In this document: positions 1 to 5,813 of the stretch, one piece after another | Position numbering within the stretch: the stretch's first letter is position 1 | How the letters are laid out: each line of letters begins with the position of its first letter | Assembly: GCA_031119515.1 (NCBI GenBank) | Contig: JAVHXR010000138.1 | Location: 1 to 7,186 of the forward strand | DNA length: 7,186 nucleotides | Direction of reading: 5' to 3' | Source of the DNA: Propionicimonas sp. | GTDB taxonomy: Bacteria; Actinomycetota; Actinomycetes; Propionibacteriales; Propionibacteriaceae | The notes under the pieces: generated by a model | Database searches by the model: none | What the model was told of the DNA's origin: nothing | The model's input: the letters and a program-made list of their open reading frames with translations, nothing else | Position numbers and translations under genes: made by a program

Positions 1-203
1 CGGGCAGCTCCGCCACACCGAGCACGGGCGCGAAGTACTCCTCCTCGAAGGCCGCCGGGGTGAAGGTGAGCTACACGTCGTCGAACGGACGCGTGGCTGT
101 GGTTGACCCGGTCGGCCGGATCCTGGCGAAGGCCAAGGGCAAGGCGAAGATCACGGTGAAGGCAGCCGGGAAGTCGAGGACCTACACGGTCACTGTGAAG
201 TAG
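1..203 (+). CDS. C-terminus of a secreted Big_2 (Ig-like) domain protein, partial
   Basis: Only the last 66 codons are in the window, read from base 3 and ending with TAG at 201-203. The tail reads as the second half of a bacterial Ig-like group 2 domain. A V-x-Y-x-S-S-N core is followed by V-A-V-V-D, a G-R-I-L-A-K-A turn, then the K-A-K-I-T-V strand and a final Y-T-V-T-V-K strand at the C-terminus. In known proteins such domains are beta-sandwich modules of surface or secreted proteins, often stacked as stalks or carbohydrate/cell-binding modules. The segment before the domain is rich in Ser, Thr, Ala and Gly, like a linker. The catalytic or adhesive part, if any, lies upstream of the window. 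A hairpin begins 12 bases after the stop. The domain call is fairly secure; the function of the whole protein cannot be judged. Confidence 0.8.
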   Translation, partial: GSSATPSTGAKYSSSKAAGVKVSYTSSNGRVAVVDPVGRILAKAKGKAKITVKAAGKSRTYTVTVK

Positions 204-215
204 CGCGTCACGTCC

Positions 216-261
216 CACCGGCCGGCCGTCGAGCTTCCGAGACTCGTCGTGCCGGCCGGTG
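216..261 (+). terminator. Hairpin after the Big_2 gene, probable terminator
   Basis: The arms CACCGGCCGG (216-225) and CCGGCCGGTG (252-261) are perfect 10-base inverted repeats separated by 26 bases, with a further CGAG/CTCG pairing possible inside the loop. It starts 12 bases after the TAG of the Big_2 gene. No T-run follows, which is common in high-GC actinobacteria. Each arm contains a self-complementary CCGGCCGG, so it could also serve as a protein-binding palindrome. Confidence 0.5.
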
Positions 262-348
262 CGATGGCGGTGCCTCTCCCAAGGCAGCCGAGACTGTCCA
301 GCCGAGCGGCGGCCGGCCTCCGGGCTCGTCCGATCGCGTTGTCTCACC

Positions 349-370
349 AAGGTGGGGATGGCCACACCTT
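349..370. promoter_or_regulatory. Possible operator: AAGGTG / CACCTT inverted repeat before the transporter
   Basis: AAGGTG (349-354) and CACCTT (365-370) form a 6-base inverted repeat with a 10-base spacer, 54 bases before the transporter start. The size and position would fit a dimeric repressor site. No convincing -35/-10 pair can be seen nearby, and repeats this short arise by chance in a window this size, so the call is tentative. Confidence 0.2.
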
Positions 371-424
371 TGCGCATGAGGATGCAGCGGCCAGTGGCCG
401 TCGCCCGGAAGAGAGCAGGAGTCC

Positions 425-1675
425 ATGACAGCTACGCGGTCGAGCCGATCGCGACGCTGTAGTCGTGCCAGGTGGACAGCTCTCGTCGCTGGGATGGCCT
501 CGTACATCGATGCGGCAGCAATCGTGTCGACAGGCACGGCATTCACCATCTATCGCGTGCGTCTGGGCCTGTCTCCCGCGCAGGTTGGAGTGCTGTCCGC
601 ATGCCTCACGTTGTGCATCGCGATCGGCGCGCTGGCCGGCGGGGGGCTGGGTGACCGGATCGGCCGCAAGCGGGTCTTCCTTGCCACAATGGTGTTGATT
701 GCGGTCGGTGGCTTGGTGATGACGGCCGCCTCCGCTATCGCTGGTCTCATGACTGGCGTCCTACTCATGGGTCTGGGCGTGGGCGCGGACTTGCCCGTGT
801 CGTTGGCGACCATCGCTGAGGCGGCGGCCAGCGACAATCGCGGAAAGTTGATCAGCTTCTCCCAGATCCTGTGGTCCGCAGGGGTGGTCGTCTCTCTCCT
901 GCTCGGCGTCGTGGTCGGGGACTGGGGTCAACTCGGCGCCCGGATCATGCTCACCCACGTCGTCGCGGTGTCGGGTCTGGTGCTCGTGGCTCGGTGGACC
1001 CTGCCTGAGTCCGAGCGCTGGGCGCGAGCCCGTGCCAGTCGTGGCGCAGCTGCCGCGACCGGCCAGCCTCAGAGCCAGACCGGCGCCCTGCTCCGCGGGC
1101 CGCTCATCCGGCCTCTGGTCGCCTTGATGCTGTTCTACGCCTTCACCAACACGGTAGCCAACAGCAACGGGCAGTTCGGCACCTACTTCTTCGTCCAGGT
1201 TGCTGGCGCCAGCGTATCCTTCGCCTCGCTCTTCTCTTTGCTTGCTGCTGGCAGTGGCATGTTGGCCACGGCGGTGTTCATGCGATTCGTGGACACGTCG
1301 CATCGGATGACCCTCTACCTGCTCGGCGCGGTGGCGGGTGTGGCCGGGATGCTCGTTCCAGCCGTCGTGGGTGTAAACATGGCCACCCTGGTGTTCCAGC
1401 GGTTGTCCTTCTCACTGCTGTTCGGCGCGTTCGCGTTCGAGTCGATCATGAAGGTGTGGACTCAGGAGACGTTCCCCACCTTGGTTCGTGCGACCGCGCA
1501 GGGCGTCATCCTCTTCACCGGGCGGGTCAGCGCTGCGACACTGGCGGTGCTCACCCCGGCGCTCGCGGAGACGGCACCACAGGCGATCTTCTGGTTTCTG
1601 GCCGCCATGGTCGCAGCTGGCACAGGGATTGGTTTCGCTGCGTTCCATGACGTCCGAAGCGCAGGCGGCCGGTGA
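425..1675 (+). CDS. MFS transporter, sugar/metabolite-porter type
   Basis: A 416-residue integral membrane protein of the major facilitator superfamily, moving a small solute across the cytoplasmic membrane, probably with protons. A basic cytoplasmic N-terminus (residues 1-19) precedes about 12 hydrophobic segments. The loop 2-3 signature G-G-G-L-G-D-R-I-G-R-K-R is at 72-83. The G-A-D-L-P...E...R-G motif is at about 120-140, P-E-S-E-R-W at 194-199 before a polar central loop (200-225), and the second-half E-T-F-P-T-L-V-R-A-T-A-Q-G motif at 348-360. This set is typical of the sugar-porter/metabolite:H+ symporter branch, which includes myo-inositol and aromatic-acid carriers; the substrate cannot be read from sequence. 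The chosen ATG has AGGAG at 417-421, only 3 bases upstream, or GAGAG 9 bases upstream. The next in-frame ATG (494) would cut into helix 1. It stands alone, facing decayed minus-strand genes. Confidence 0.9.
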   Translation: MTATRSSRSRRCSRARWTALVAGMASYIDAAAIVSTGTAFTIYRVRLGLSPAQVGVLSACLTLCIAIGALAGGGLGDRIGRKRVFLATMVLIAVGGLVMTAASAIAGLMTGVLLMGLGVGADLPVSLATIAEAAASDNRGKLISFSQILWSAGVVVSLLLGVVVGDWGQLGARIMLTHVVAVSGLVLVARWTLPESERWARARASRGAAAATGQPQSQTGALLRGPLIRPLVALMLFYAFTNTVANSNGQFGTYFFVQVAGASVSFASLFSLLAAGSGMLATAVFMRFVDTSHRMTLYLLGAVAGVAGMLVPAVVGVNMATLVFQRLSFSLLFGAFAFESIMKVWTQETFPTLVRATAQGVILFTGRVSAATLAVLTPALAETAPQAIFWFLAAMVAAGTGIGFAAFHDVRSAGGR

Positions 1676-1791
1676 GCGCTACGGTTCACCAAAGCACCTG
1701 GTGAGGGCGTCGCCTGGCGAGAAGCACCACCCCAACCGGCGTGACCAGCCTCGCGACAGGCCAGCCGGCACAGTGGAGAAGGGCGACCACT

Positions 1792-2042
1792 TCAGGTGGT
1801 TCTGGAGCCCATCCTGCGGGTGTCGATCGTCGCGGTCACCGATAGGCCGGACACCTGCACCAAGCAGAGCTCGCCGAGAACCGGCGGGACGACGATCGTG
1901 GCGGCCTCCGTCAGGACCAACATCGGGGCGTCGAGCGCTTTGCCGCCTTCGCCAGGCTCATCACGTCGATTGCGGCGACACCGCCGGTGAACGCCAGCGG
2001 CGGGTCTGCGACGAGGGCGTCGGAGTAGTCGATGCGTGTCAC
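1792..2042 (-). pseudogene. Frameshifted minus-strand gene remnant, unrecognised
   Basis: From a GTG at 2042 the minus strand reads T-R-I-D-Y-S-D-A-L-V-A-D-P-P-L-A-F-T-G-G and on to D-V-M-S-L-A. It then runs into a frame that closes at 1911-1913. At the same place (about 1950) another frame takes over, reading G-K-A-L-D-A-P-M-L-V-L-T-E-A-A and ending at 1792-1794. Both parts have strongly GC-rich third positions, as in real local genes, and joining them needs one base change in length near 1950. The joined product would be about 83 residues with an alternating hydrophobic pattern. I recognise no family. It is either a broken gene fragment or a chance pair of open frames, and the codon bias favours the former. 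The GTG overlaps the stop of the small frame upstream. Confidence 0.35.
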
Positions 2043-2192
2043 CGGTGGCCTCCGTCGGGTCTCTGGGTGTCTTGTGCCATCAGCGGCGTCCCTCCAGCCG
2101 CGCGCCGATGCCGGGGCTGAACCGGCTGAGAAGGAACGTCATGCCGACTCGTTGAAGCCGTCCCAGAACTCGTTCACGGGCTTGCGTGCCAT
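2039..2192 (-). other. Chain of three tiny stop/start-coupled minus-strand reading frames
   Basis: Read on the minus strand there are three very short frames: 2192-2139 (17 codons, starting M-A-R-K-P-V-N-E-F-W-D-G-F-N), 2142-2080 (20 codons, starting M-T-F-L-L-S-R-F-S-P) and 2080-2039 (13 codons, starting M-A-Q-D-T-Q). Each junction is of the coupled type: ATGA between the first two, TGATG between the second and third, and GTGA between the third and the frame at 2042. The first two have a GC-rich third position in most codons. No Shine-Dalgarno is seen before the first ATG, and that frame is open further upstream to about 2345. The likeliest reading is the remains of an operon whose gene bodies were deleted while junctions survived. 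A true operon of micro-proteins is possible but less likely. Confidence 0.25.
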
Positions 2193-2544
2193 GTGGGGCA
2201 CGGTACCGCAAGGCGGTGAAACCGCCGCGGGTGAGCCTGACGCACGAGGTGTCCCCGCCGTCGAGCGCCGGCGCGGGCTGCCGTCAGAAGACCAACCACG
2301 CTGGTGCTCCTCCGGACCGACTCCACCCGGGGTTCGCCGACGCACCGACAGAAGGCCCGAAGCATCCGGAACCGGCGCACTCTGTGTGTCTAGGGACCGG
2401 GGCGAGGGCTGGTAGCAGGCTCGGCTTAGCGCCTACCCGAAGCGCTGGTGCGGGGACGTGTGCTGGCCTACGCCTCGCTCTGGCCTCGGCGGGCACCCTA
2501 TGGACACAGCCGCGCGAGAGGCGACCTTGATGGTCCGGGGAAGC
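2193..2544. other. Stretch without a recognisable gene
   Basis: About 350 bases between the coupled small frames and the end of the membrane-protein gene. Several frames stay open on both strands because the DNA is GC-rich, but their translations are rich in Arg, Pro, Gly and Ser and show no fold-like hydrophobic pattern or known motif. No strong hairpin, tRNA or repeat was found. It is probably decayed coding DNA continuing the scar to its left. Confidence 0.4.
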
Positions 2545-2958
2545 TCAGTTGCGAGGGGTGCGCCTGAGAGACACTATGGCGGCGCTCGCCAAGACGACAC
2601 CGACGATCGGCACATAAGCACTTCCGGCGGCGTGCGCGAGAACAGCCGACCAATCGAGCCACGAACCCACCTCAACGAAGGGAACTCCGGGTCCGGCGAT
2701 CCAAAGGGCCACCATGGCGACAACAATCGTGAGGCCGGCCGCCAGCGCGAACTCCGGCCACCGCGCGGCCGCGAACACACACAAGCCAGCGAAGAGTGCC
2801 AGCGCCACGGTGGCCAACACAGTAGGGGCCGAAAGAGGTTCGCCTATCCAGGCGGCCGACAGAAGCGCGGCAGCGTAACCAATCAGCACCCCTCCAGCGA
2901 CTCCGAGGAGGAGCCGCAGGATGCCATTGCCAACTCTACTACGCTGCGCCGTCGTCAC
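2545..2958 (-). CDS. Small four-helix membrane protein, unknown function
   Basis: A 137-residue protein with four predicted membrane helices (about 13-36, 45-65, 70-88 and 112-131), a short basic N-terminus (residues 1-10) and a basic C-terminal tail (R-R-T-P-R-N). By the positive-inside rule both ends should lie in the cytoplasm. The loop between helices 3 and 4 (about 89-111) holds a polar stretch with W-L-D-W and is probably external. No catalytic motif or named family was recognised. The start is GTG at 2958; an in-frame TGA lies two codons upstream, so no longer protein is possible. No Shine-Dalgarno has usable spacing, but a TATACT box ends 6 bases before the GTG, suggesting leaderless expression. 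The + strand also stays open across this region, but that reading is polar and Arg-rich and is rejected in favour of this membrane protein. Confidence 0.75.
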   Translation of the reverse strand: MTTAQRSRVGNGILRLLLGVAGGVLIGYAAALLSAAWIGEPLSAPTVLATVALALFAGLCVFAAARWPEFALAAGLTIVVAMVALWIAGPGVPFVEVGSWLDWSAVLAHAAGSAYVPIVGVVLASAAIVSLRRTPRN

Positions 2959-2964
2959 TTCTCA

Positions 2965-2970
2965 AGTATA
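2965..2970 (-). promoter_or_regulatory. -10 box TATACT for a probable leaderless mRNA
   Basis: On the minus strand TATACT (one mismatch from TATAAT) is followed by TGAGAA and then the GTG start of the membrane protein. A transcript starting 7 bases after the box would begin exactly at the GTG. This is the standard layout of leaderless genes in actinobacteria, where the -35 is often poorly conserved; none is convincing here. The absence of a ribosome binding site supports the reading. Confidence 0.6.
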
Positions 2971-2993
2971 GGACCCGAGGACCCCGGTTCGGT

Positions 2994-3281
2994 GGGAAGA
3001 GAACAGACCCCCTTAGTGCGCTCCTGGGCGCATCTCGCCGAGAGCGGCAGGCGCCTAGAAATGTCTCGCACTGGCGCCCACAAGGGGCGATCCGTAGCTG
3101 CCCGCCGGGTTAGTGTTTAGTCGGCCCCCGCACCCTTGCCGGTGAGGCTTGGGCCATTGGACGGCATCGCCGGTGGCGATGACGCGCGAGGCCAAGCATT
3201 TGACCGCCGCGAGAAGGCATCCTCGTGAGACGAGCACTATCTGGGCCAACGCGCGTTCGAGATCAGCTGCGAGTCGCAAAG
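2994..3281. other. Intergenic stretch with one doubtful minus-strand frame
   Basis: Nearly 290 bases between the membrane-protein promoter and the hairpin after the secreted-protein gene. On the minus strand a 74-codon frame from a TTG at 3279 to a stop at 3055 begins R-L-A-A-D-L-E-R-A-L-A-Q-I-V-L-V, which could be an amphipathic helix. It then turns into a stretch without fold-like character. No ribosome binding site precedes it, and it starts right after the terminator hairpin. It may be a fragment of a lost gene or of a mobile element, or nothing. I do not call it a gene. Confidence 0.3.
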
Positions 3282-3327
3282 CGTTGAGGGAGTCGCTATT
3301 ACCCAGGTAAGGGCGACTCCCTCAACG
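3282..3327 (-). terminator. Long perfect hairpin, probable terminator of the secreted-protein gene
   Basis: CGTTGAGGGAGTCGC (3282-3296) and GCGACTCCCTCAACG (3313-3327) are a perfect 15-base inverted repeat. Inside it a second stem TTACC/GGTAA (3299-3303 with 3306-3310) leaves a loop of only 2 bases, so the whole block is nearly a cruciform. It lies 19 bases past the stop of the minus-strand gene at 3347, where a terminator is expected. Downstream on that strand there is only CTTTG, not a T-run, as usual for actinobacterial terminators. Confidence 0.7.
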
Positions 3328-3346
3328 GCGGGGCGCTGGAATCTCG

Positions 3347-3991
3347 CTACCCGTTGCAGAGGAGGTTGATTGTGGCTGATTCAGCGACCGCCGGCGCTCC
3401 AGTCTGCGAGTACCAGGGCGCCTTCTTGACGTTGTCGCACTTGTCGGATGTGTACCAGGTGCTCGTCCACCCGGGCTGGGTGGTGACATCTGCGCGATAG
3501 TCTGCCACCTCCCACCAGCCCACACGGACGAGGTATGAGGCGGGCGTCCTGCTGCTGGTGCAGCCGGCACTGACGCTGACAGTGTGCTTTGCCTCGGCGT
3601 ACCCACCCCTCACCTGCGGGTTCCCGGCTCCCATTGTCACGGTGCATGCGGCTGCTACGGACTGGAAGCTCATCGTGCCGTCGGCATACACCACGTTCAA
3701 TGTCTCGCCAGTCCCAAGGTCAAGATCAACGGGGGTCAGGATGACTCCGATCGTCGATATGGGTGCCTCAGCGACTCGCGTTCGCGGGGACCCGCTGGCC
3801 GCGTCGACGGTGGGCATCATTTCGTCGGTTCGGTACACAATCCTCGGACTGGCCTGTTCGTTCGGCGTGCTGTCGTCGCCGGAGTTGTCAGCCTGGGCGA
3901 CTTGCGCGCCCGCCAAGACGAGCACTACCGAGAGCGCGGCCGCGGCGAAGGCTTGGGCAGCCAAGGGTAACGGGCATCGGTTGTGGGACAT
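3347..3991 (-). CDS. Secreted four-cysteine protein, unknown function
   Basis: A 214-residue exported protein. The N-terminus has basic residues, then a hydrophobic core (about 11-30) and an A-Q-A cleavage site, so maturation after residue 34 is likely. After an acidic, Ser-rich linker (35-60) the mature part has alternating beta-type stretches and an aromatic C-terminal third (V-G-W-W-E-V, T-S-T-W-Y-T-S-D-K-C, A-P-W-Y-S). The mature protein has four cysteines at 116, 144, 185 and 212, enough for two disulfides, which fits folding outside the cell. No lipobox, anchor or known catalytic motif is seen, so it is probably released. The ATG at 3991 is well supported by AAGGAG 8 bases upstream. A hairpin follows the stop, so the gene is probably transcribed alone. 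I do not recognise the family. Confidence 0.85.
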   Translation of the reverse strand: MSHNRCPLPLAAQAFAAAALSVVLVLAGAQVAQADNSGDDSTPNEQASPRIVYRTDEMMPTVDAASGSPRTRVAEAPISTIGVILTPVDLDLGTGETLNVVYADGTMSFQSVAAACTVTMGAGNPQVRGGYAEAKHTVSVSAGCTSSRTPASYLVRVGWWEVADYRADVTTQPGWTSTWYTSDKCDNVKKAPWYSQTGAPAVAESATINLLCNG

Positions 3992-4101
3992 CTGTTCGAC
4001 TCCTTCTTGCTTTCTACAGGCAAAGCGGGGTTACTCGGCCAAATGGCACGGTATCGACTGTTCTTGCTGGAGGTGAGGAATCCGCGAGAATCCATCGGAG
4101 C

Positions 4102-4536
4102 ATGGGAGACTCCGGATCCACCATCAACGTCCTAGGCCGATTCGCGTGGCCCACCAAGGGCGGAGTCTCCTCCGGGTTTGGTATGCGCAGGCATCCCATC
4201 CTTGGCTAGACCCGGCTCCACAACGGCGCCGACATCGGCGGCGCCTGCGGTAGCCCGATCTACGCCGCCCAGTCGGGAACCGTGATCAATGCCGAGTACA
4301 GCAGGAGTTCGGGGAACAATGTCCGCATCGACCACGGATCCATCAACGGCAAGACCGTAGAGACCGCCTATCTGCACATGACCAGGTACGCCGTCGGCGT
4401 CGGGGAGCAGGTTGACAAGGGTGACATCATCGGGTTCGTCGGAACCACTGGTCTGTCCACCGCCTGCCATCTCCATGTCGCGCTATGCGAGGACGGAAGG
4501 GGCAGCGATCCCCTCAACTACCTGACCAAGGACTGA
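4102..4536 (+). pseudogene. M23/LytM peptidoglycan endopeptidase domain interrupted by TAG
   Basis: The frame encodes a near-complete M23 metallopeptidase domain, which in known enzymes cuts peptide cross-links in peptidoglycan. Counting from ATG 4102: W-P-T-K-G at 16-20, G-F-G-M-R-R-H-P-I-L-G at 25-35, an in-frame TAG at codon 36 (4207-4209), then T-R-L-H-N-G-A-D. Zinc ligands H40, D44 and H125, and catalytic-type H92 (Y-L-H) and H123 (H-L-H), are all present, and all lie after the stop. The family usually has Tyr or another residue at the stop position, so TAC to TAG is the simplest cause. No start codon lies between the TAG and H40, so internal restart cannot rescue the domain. The usual signal peptide and coiled coil are also missing, and ATG 4102 has only a GGAG one base away. 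It is therefore a 5'-truncated, nonsense-mutated relic unless the stop is read through. Confidence 0.85.
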
Positions 4537-4540
4537 CCTC

Positions 4541-4562
4541 ACTGGGCCAATTCCTGGCCAGT
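4541..4562 (+). terminator. Small hairpin just after the M23 frame
   Basis: ACTGG (4541-4545) pairs with CCAGT (4558-4562). After a one-base bulge CCA (4547-4549) pairs with TGG (4555-4557), leaving a short AT-containing loop. It begins 4 bases after the TGA of the M23 relic, a fitting place for a terminator, but the stem is short and no T-run follows. Confidence 0.35.
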
Positions 4563-4890
4563 CGCGCTCGAGAGGGATCGAGGTGGTCCCCGAGGAACGG
4601 ATCGGCTGACCGGTGATCGGGTCGCACTAGAGCAGGTGAGGCGCGCCATTTGCCTCTCCAGCGGTACGTCCGATTGTGACCCGCTGAGAGTACCTGGCAG
4701 GCGCGTCGGCTCCGTGGTGAACGACGGAAGGTACGGGGAGACTGCCGCCGATCTCGCAGCAGATCGAAGTCGATCTGGGCCAGCGTCCAGGGTTGCTCGG
4801 CCAGGATCGACCAACCTCGAGCACATTCGTGGCCGCAGACGGTCTCGAGATTCCTTCTGGGTGGGTACCAACGCACACGAGGAGGCCACG
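4563..4890. other. Region upstream of the HTH operon without a recognised gene
   Basis: About 330 bases. The + frame leading into the helix-turn-helix gene is open from about 4636, but its translation is Arg/Ser/Gly-rich and the internal ATG at 4891 has a much better ribosome site. On the minus strand one frame (about 4876 down to 4514) contains a plausible run, W-S-I-L-A-E-Q-P-W-T-L-A-Q-I-D-F-D-L-L, that could be a fragment of a lost gene. No clear -35/-10 pair for the downstream operon could be picked out. Confidence 0.35.
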
Positions 4891-5118
4891 ATGTCGAGCA
4901 TCGTCAGCGCCCGGTCCAGGGAGTACCTGTCGATCGACGGGGCCGCGGAACGCCTGGGTGTCAGCCCCACGACCATCCGCCGCTGCATCTCCGGCGGTCA
5001 ACTTCGCGCCTTCCGCACGGGGAAGCGGCTGATCCGCATCCGCATCGAGGATCTCGAGGGACTGTTCTGCGAGATCCCGACGGCGGGCGAGTACGGCGGC
5101 TACCGGAAGTCGATCTGA
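4891..5118 (+). CDS. Excisionase-family helix-turn-helix DNA-binding protein
   Basis: A 75-residue protein. Residues 12-33 (Y-L-S-I-D-G-A-A-E-R-L-G-V-S-P-T-T-I-R-R) are the helix-turn-helix of the MerR-like/excisionase fold (HTH_17 type). A short basic wing follows, with G-Q-L-R-A-F-R-T-G-K-R-L-I-R-I (37-51), and then the closing helix I-E-D-L-E-G-L-F. In known members this module binds DNA either as a phage/element excisionase or as a small transcription factor. No effector domain follows, only a 15-residue polar tail. The ATG is fixed by GAGGAGG at 4879-4885, 5 bases upstream. The next gene starts 2 bases after its TGA, so translation is probably coupled. No integrase or attachment site is visible, so a regulator of its own operon is as likely as a true excisionase. 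Confidence 0.85.
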   Translation: MSSIVSARSREYLSIDGAAERLGVSPTTIRRCISGGQLRAFRTGKRLIRIRIEDLEGLFCEIPTAGEYGGYRKSI

Positions 5119-5120
5119 TC

Positions 5121-5813
5121 GTGGTCCAGGACGCGTACGTCGAGGGCCGCTGGCCGGTGGTTGTGGACGCAGAGGCAGCGTACGAGGCGATCCGCTCGAT
5201 CAACCATCGGACGATCTGGCTGTCGGACGGGCTGCCGGCACCGGCTGTCTATTGGTTGCTCGCTGAGCTCAAGTCCGCTCTCGGGTATGGCGCCCGGCAG
5301 GCTCTCGGCCAGCTGGGGCGGGGACTCTTCGAGTCGCTGAAGCACTACGACGTCTACGAGGACGGCGGCCGGGATGCGTCCTTGTCAGTGCAGGAAGCGG
5401 GCGCGGCGCTCAACGTTGCTGCGGAGCTTGCGGGGCAGATCGGAACGCTTCTCGATGCGGCCCAATCCGCGCTCGCCGGCCAGGGCTACCGGTGGGAGTC
5501 CGAACGGGTTGGTGGGTCCCTGATGCCAGCCGGCGCGCGCAAGGTCGGGCGGGGTGTCAGATCGCCAGGACTCTTCCCGGACGGTGAATTCGGGGTTACC
5601 GTTGCGGCATCCGCCCCCGGAGCCCACACCCGGCACCGCCTCTCGCTGGAGAGATGTGAGGGTCGTTTTCGCTCTTCAGGCGCAGACAACTCAACACCGC
5701 ACCGCGGGCGACGTGGATCGGTAGGGAGGGCCTCTTTCGTCGTTCGTGGCCATCGACAGCACCTTGCTGCCTTCTGTCTGAGCGAAGCCACGCGAAGGAG
5801 GACCGGATGGTGA
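5121..5813 (+). CDS. Uncharacterised soluble protein with a probably aberrant C-terminal extension
   Basis: It starts at GTG 5121, 2 bases after the helix-turn-helix gene, with GGAAG 11 bases upstream. Residues 1-124 look like a genuine folded domain: E-G-R-W-P-V-V-V-D, A-Y-E-A-I-R-S-I-N-H-R-T-I-W-L, helices around A-V-Y-W-L-L-A-E-L and A-L-G-Q-L-G-R-G-L-F, then a final amphipathic helix (about 90-120). There is no signal peptide or membrane helix. From about residue 125 to 230 the translation loses this character, becomes Arg/Gly/Ser-rich, and third-position GC falls. This suggests that the ancestral stop was lost, or the frame shifted, near 5490-5520; one other + frame has a TGA at 5520. 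The annotated frame ends only by overlapping the start of the lipoprotein gene. I do not know the function; its tight link to the DNA-binding protein suggests a joint role. Confidence 0.65.
   Translation: MVQDAYVEGRWPVVVDAEAAYEAIRSINHRTIWLSDGLPAPAVYWLLAELKSALGYGARQALGQLGRGLFESLKHYDVYEDGGRDASLSVQEAGAALNVAAELAGQIGTLLDAAQSALAGQGYRWESERVGGSLMPAGARKVGRGVRSPGLFPDGEFGVTVAASAPGAHTRHRLSLERCEGRFRSSGADNSTPHRGRRGSVGRASFVVRGHRQHLAAFCLSEATRRRTGW

Noticed and set aside
1786..1800. ACCAC-TTCAG-GTGGT hairpin as transporter terminator
   Set aside because: The stem is only 5 bases, lies more than 100 bases from the stop and overlaps the end of the minus-strand remnant.
1488..2120. Open + frame of 210 codons overlapping the transporter end
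   Set aside because: It starts inside the transporter gene in another frame and its product is Arg/Ser/Pro-rich, typical of a GC-rich shadow frame.
2458..3120. Long open frame on the + strand (about 220 codons)
   Set aside because: It lies antisense to the membrane protein. Its translation is Arg/Gly/Ser-rich with no hydrophobic core, while the minus strand gives four clean helices with a fitting promoter.
2994..3281. tRNA gene or insertion-sequence end in the intergenic stretch
   Set aside because: No cloverleaf with a GTTCGAATC-type arm and paired stems could be folded, and no matched terminal inverted repeats or target duplication were found by eye.
4636..4890. N-terminal extension of the helix-turn-helix protein from an ATG at 4636
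   Set aside because: The extension has no domain character, and GAGGAGG sits 5 bases before the ATG at 4891, just ahead of the known domain.
4766..5117. Direct repeat GAAGTCGATCTG at 4766-4777 and 5106-5117 flanking the helix-turn-helix gene, considered as attachment sites
   Set aside because: One or two 12-base repeats are expected by chance in 7 kb of GC-rich DNA, the second copy lies inside the coding end of the gene, and no integrase is present.
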